Origin: CAZMZF01 sp964570765
GTDB taxonomy: Bacteria; Zixibacteria; MSB-5A5; RBG-16-43-9
Reading direction: 5' to 3'
Length of the DNA stretch: 64,000 bases
Assembly (NCBI GenBank): GCA_964570765.1
Contig: CAZMZF010000007.1
Location: 45,194-109,193 of the forward strand
Below the pieces are notes generated by a model. The model saw only the letters and a program-made list of their open reading frames with translations, was not told the DNA's origin and made no database searches. The translations under genes and the position numbers were made by a program. The number at the start of each line of letters is the position of its first letter. Positions within the stretch are counted from its first letter, which is position 1. This document shows, piece after piece, positions 61,361-64,000 of this stretch.

Positions 61361-63604
61361 TCATTCTCGTTTTAGCTCCCAGACTATAGATAGATTTATT
61401 CCCCATTCTCTACCCGGCATAGGATGGCGATAAATCAGTTTGTATTCCTCATCATTCAGATTTTTCCATTCAAATTTTATTCTTGTTTCCACACTTCTGA
61501 ATTTCTTTTTAAGTCCAAAGGACAGGTCCTCCAGATGATAAGGCTCCTCTTTTTTGGTGTTAGCAGGTCCGGTAAAGCGTTCTGATACCCATCTCACTTT
61601 GTATAAGATCTCTAATATCTTGTATTCAAACCTGAAGCCTAAGTTGGTTAAATACCTTGGTCTAAAAGGGATGAATTTCCCATCCTCTAATCTGTCCCCA
61701 CTTCTGTTTTTAGCTATACAAACGGTGTTGTTATAATTTATCTCAAGCAGGTTTTTTGGGCTTTTCCAGCTTATGAAATCCTCATGCCCGTAGATTTTTG
61801 CCTTTGAGATATTGACTGGATAATATCTCTCATCAAAACGCCTACGCCACTCGATGAGGTCTTTAATTACGTTGTGAAAATAGGTTATCCCTGCAGAAAA
61901 ATTACCTATCCAGGGAAGATTTATTTCACACCCTGTTTCTGAATGCTCTGATCTCTCAGGCAGAAGATCGGGATTCCCTTCAGCAAAAACATCCCCCTTC
62001 CAGAACAGAGCATTGTTTGAGGGCTGGCGATAGGATTTGCCGTAATTGGCTCTTAAGGCTATGCGGTATTTTTCTCCTCGTGAAAGCACCAGACCAGCCT
62101 GAGGGGAAAGGAAGTCTTTTAAGACTTTAGAATAATCCCATCTTAAGGCAAGATTTAGAGTCAACTCTCTGAAGAGCAAAACCTCAGGTAGTAAAAACTG
62201 CTGTTGGTCCGAAAAGAAAAGGCTGAAGGTTCCCCTTTTTATCCTCCCCATGCTTTTTTCAGGAATCTGAAGATCTCTGTGATCCAAGCAATCTTCCTGG
62301 AATTGAGTTCCGATTTTGAGCCTATTAGCCGAATTGAGTTGCAGATGAGCAATTGAAGAGAAGTCGATTATCCTGTCCACATATCTGGAGTTAACGACAT
62401 TTATGGTGTCGTTTTGAAAATGTTGCTCAAACAGAGAGTATCCTAAGCTGTTCTCCAGAACAAAACCGGGGGAGAAATGTTTGGTTAGCTTAAAACTCAA
62501 GAGCTTTCGTTTATCTTCAGCCCAGGCCCTTTGATATGCCACCATCCAACCATAACTTCCTGGAATTCCTTTTTTTGCCTGATAAATGTGTCCTGAAAAG
62601 CTCAGCTCGGTTGTGGGATTAAAAAGGTAATTCCCGGATAAAAATAAATTAGATGCTTTTTTGTAGGCGTTTTTTCGAGTGGTGGTGCTATCTCCGTTCA
62701 GACCTTGTTTATCTAAAAGCTCCCGCTTTTTAGGGTCATTATAGACCCAGATCTTGAAATTATTTTTGGTATACTCGTGAGTATAGGAAAGTTTTAAAAA
62801 AAGCTTTTCAAAAAATAAATAGGAAAAAGAGGAGTTGTAGATCTCGGTCTTCCATTTCCCCCAATAGCTTTCTAAACTGAACCGGGATGGCTCTTTCCCT
62901 TTCTGGGGTAGAGTGACAATATTTATTACCCCTCCCAGACCATCTGCACCATAAAGGGCAGATTGCCCTCCTTTTAAAATCTCAATCTTCTCTACCATTT
63001 CCAGAGGAACTGTATTAAGATCAGCTACCCCGCTTCCAGAAGGGTTGAGTTTTTGCCCGTCCAGAAGTACCAGAACATGTTCAGGTGAGCTTCCACGAAT
63101 ACTAACCAGATGAGTCCCTGCCACTGTTCCACTTTTCTGTAGGTAGACTCCACTTGCAGACTCAATCACATCTGATAATGTTTTTGCCTGCATTTTCTCT
63201 ATCTCTTTTCTCTCTATGGTTTGGATGGAGATGATTTCGAGGGGAACTTTTTCACCTGTTACCTTGATATTTGGAAGTAAGTATATTTTCTTTTTTAAGC
63301 GGGCATTAATTTCTGTGGTGACATCCTCATTTACCCTCACTGGTGAAATTTCTTCCTTTTCAAATCCATAAGCTGAAATCTCCAGAGTATATGTGCCTAC
63401 TGGAATATTTTCTAAATAGAAATAACCCCGGTCACCAGACTTGCATTCATAATTGGAATTCAATATTCTGATTATGGCTTCGGGAACAGGATGTAAATCG
63501 TTTTCGTCGTAAACCCTACCTTCAATTTTTATCGTGGATTGGGCAAAACTAAGAGGTAGAGAATACAAGATATTAAAAATGGTAAATAGAAGAAGTTTTT
63601 TCAT
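61361..63604 (-). CDS. btuB: TonB-dependent cobalamin receptor, BtuB-like
   Basis: Signal peptide (1-22), a carboxypeptidase-regulatory-like domain (about 25-110), then a plug ('SLRGSSPEHVLVLLDGQKLN'-type region near 165-190, 'EILKGGQSALYGADGLGGVINI') and a barrel. ATG 63604 follows GGAGACGGAGA; a TTG five codons up would cover that site. 747 residues. A cobalamin riboswitch and terminator precede it, which fixes the ligand as a corrinoid with good confidence. It shares an operon with the BtuG-like propeller and with a second, broken receptor. Confidence 0.9.
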   Translation of the reverse strand: MKKLLLFTIFNILYSLPLSFAQSTIKIEGRVYDENDLHPVPEAIIRILNSNYECKSGDRGYFYLENIPVGTYTLEISAYGFEKEEISPVRVNEDVTTEINARLKKKIYLLPNIKVTGEKVPLEIISIQTIERKEIEKMQAKTLSDVIESASGVYLQKSGTVAGTHLVSIRGSSPEHVLVLLDGQKLNPSGSGVADLNTVPLEMVEKIEILKGGQSALYGADGLGGVINIVTLPQKGKEPSRFSLESYWGKWKTEIYNSSFSYLFFEKLFLKLSYTHEYTKNNFKIWVYNDPKKRELLDKQGLNGDSTTTRKNAYKKASNLFLSGNYLFNPTTELSFSGHIYQAKKGIPGSYGWMVAYQRAWAEDKRKLLSFKLTKHFSPGFVLENSLGYSLFEQHFQNDTINVVNSRYVDRIIDFSSIAHLQLNSANRLKIGTQFQEDCLDHRDLQIPEKSMGRIKRGTFSLFFSDQQQFLLPEVLLFRELTLNLALRWDYSKVLKDFLSPQAGLVLSRGEKYRIALRANYGKSYRQPSNNALFWKGDVFAEGNPDLLPERSEHSETGCEINLPWIGNFSAGITYFHNVIKDLIEWRRRFDERYYPVNISKAKIYGHEDFISWKSPKNLLEINYNNTVCIAKNRSGDRLEDGKFIPFRPRYLTNLGFRFEYKILEILYKVRWVSERFTGPANTKKEEPYHLEDLSFGLKKKFRSVETRIKFEWKNLNDEEYKLIYRHPMPGREWGINLSIVWELKRE

Positions 63605-63667
63605 TCTCCGTCTCCTCAATCACGCTGTCGGGTAGAGGAAAAGCTGGAAGGGTTTACTTCAGGGTAA

Positions 63668-63702
63668 ACAAAAAAGCCAGCTTGCAGAAGGGTAGCTGGC
63701 TT
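63668..63702 (-). terminator. terminator of the cobalamin riboswitch
   Basis: AAGCCAGCT paired with AGCTGGCTT around eleven bases, followed on the minus strand by TTTTTTG. It lies between the riboswitch and btuB, so control is at transcription. Confidence 0.85.
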
Positions 63703-63754
63703 AATAGTTTCAAACCTTTTCCCTACCCGCGCAAGGAAAAATTTAGTGTTACAC

Positions 63755-63893
63755 AATCTGGCAGGTTTCCTGACTCTACGGCTTCGGACCTACTTGCTTA
63801 ACCTTCCTCCCCTACGGGAGTGGCTCAAAAAAGCTTTCGTAGCCGTTAACAGTAGCGGGGCTGTGACGGATTTTCACCGCCTTCCCTTACAGA
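63755..63893 (-). promoter_or_regulatory. cobalamin (adenosylcobalamin-type) riboswitch
   Basis: The minus strand shows GGGAAGGCGGTGAAAATCC, then CACAGCCCCGCTACTG, a variable stem with GAGCCACTCCC, then the B12 box AGTCAGGAAACCTGCC (63775-63760), in the right order and spacing. It should lower expression of the receptor operon when cobalamin is plentiful. Confidence 0.93.
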
Positions 63894-63902
63894 ATCATTT
63901 CT

Positions 63903-63931
63903 TTTATAATAAGAATTCAGGAGATTGTCAA
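63903..63931 (-). promoter_or_regulatory. promoter of the cobalamin operon
   Basis: TTGACA at 63931-63926 and TATAAA at 63908-63903 on the minus strand with a 17-base spacer, just upstream of the riboswitch. Confidence 0.78.
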
Positions 63932-64000
63932 GTATTTTTTAATTTTATTGTTATAGCAAGATTAAAATATCCTAATTTCTGCAAAGTTAAAATGTCCTGT

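Overview
The window looks like a chromosomal segment of an uncultured, low-GC (about 40 %, judged by eye), Gram-negative bacterium of the FCB type, closest in style to Zixibacteria, Marinimicrobia or Caldithrix lineages. This is inferred from the FlgD-like C-terminal secretion domains (NYPNPFNP motif), a PorV/PorQ-type outer-membrane protein, large TonB-dependent receptors, dockerin-like tails ending in 'LINYLFKGG', and a Bacteroidetes-style GlmU-like sugar nucleotidyltransferase. The exact phylum cannot be fixed without marker genes.

Layout: 1-9.5 kb is mostly minus-strand housekeeping: tmk; an inositol-lipid operon (ino1, CDP-alcohol phosphotransferase, PAP2); rsmI; a B12-binding radical SAM enzyme; a secreted phosphoesterase; an AlkD-like protein; and tRNA-Leu, tRNA-Cys and tRNA-Gly. 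9.7-13.7 kb is sugar metabolism (glgA, galT, GlmU-like). 13.7-19.1 kb carries htpX, a transposase of the RAYT type, a TIR-like protein, lemA, a four-helix-bundle gene inside its own inverted repeats, purE and purD. 19.2-30.1 kb has queT, a subtilase, the PyrR-attenuated pyrR-pyrB-pyrC set, yjbQ, mtnA and a DUF1573/rhodanese/MauE group. 30.3-42 kb has a membrane glycosyltransferase-TPR protein and a surface cluster (TonB receptor, secreted protein, PorV-like, lipoprotein). 42.5-51.7 kb is the yceD-rpmF-plsX-fabHDG-acpP-fabF-rnc cluster followed by an acyl-CoA dehydrogenase and a LipM-like gene. 52-58.3 kb has two secreted proteins and a hybrid histidine kinase. 58.5-64 kb is a cobalamin-uptake locus: riboswitch, BtuB-like receptor, dockerin-tailed beta-propeller resembling BtuG, and a decayed second receptor.

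The most unusual aspect is the density of short repeats between and inside genes. They include REP palindromes around the RAYT gene, palindromes with a GTAG head and a variable but self-complementary core, and several low-complexity direct-repeat families (GTAGACAG, GATGACA, TTGAACC and TTCATAG words). Several supply stop codons of genes, and two families are translated in frame inside secreted proteins.

Candidate systems: (1) the TIR-like/RAYT cassette between lemA and htpX, flanked by triple REP arrays; (2) the 455-bp four-helix-bundle element; (3) the BtuB plus dockerin-BtuG-like locus; (4) the ino1-PIPS-PAP2 operon. Promoters of the form TTGACA-N15-TATAAT recur, with an unusually short spacer.
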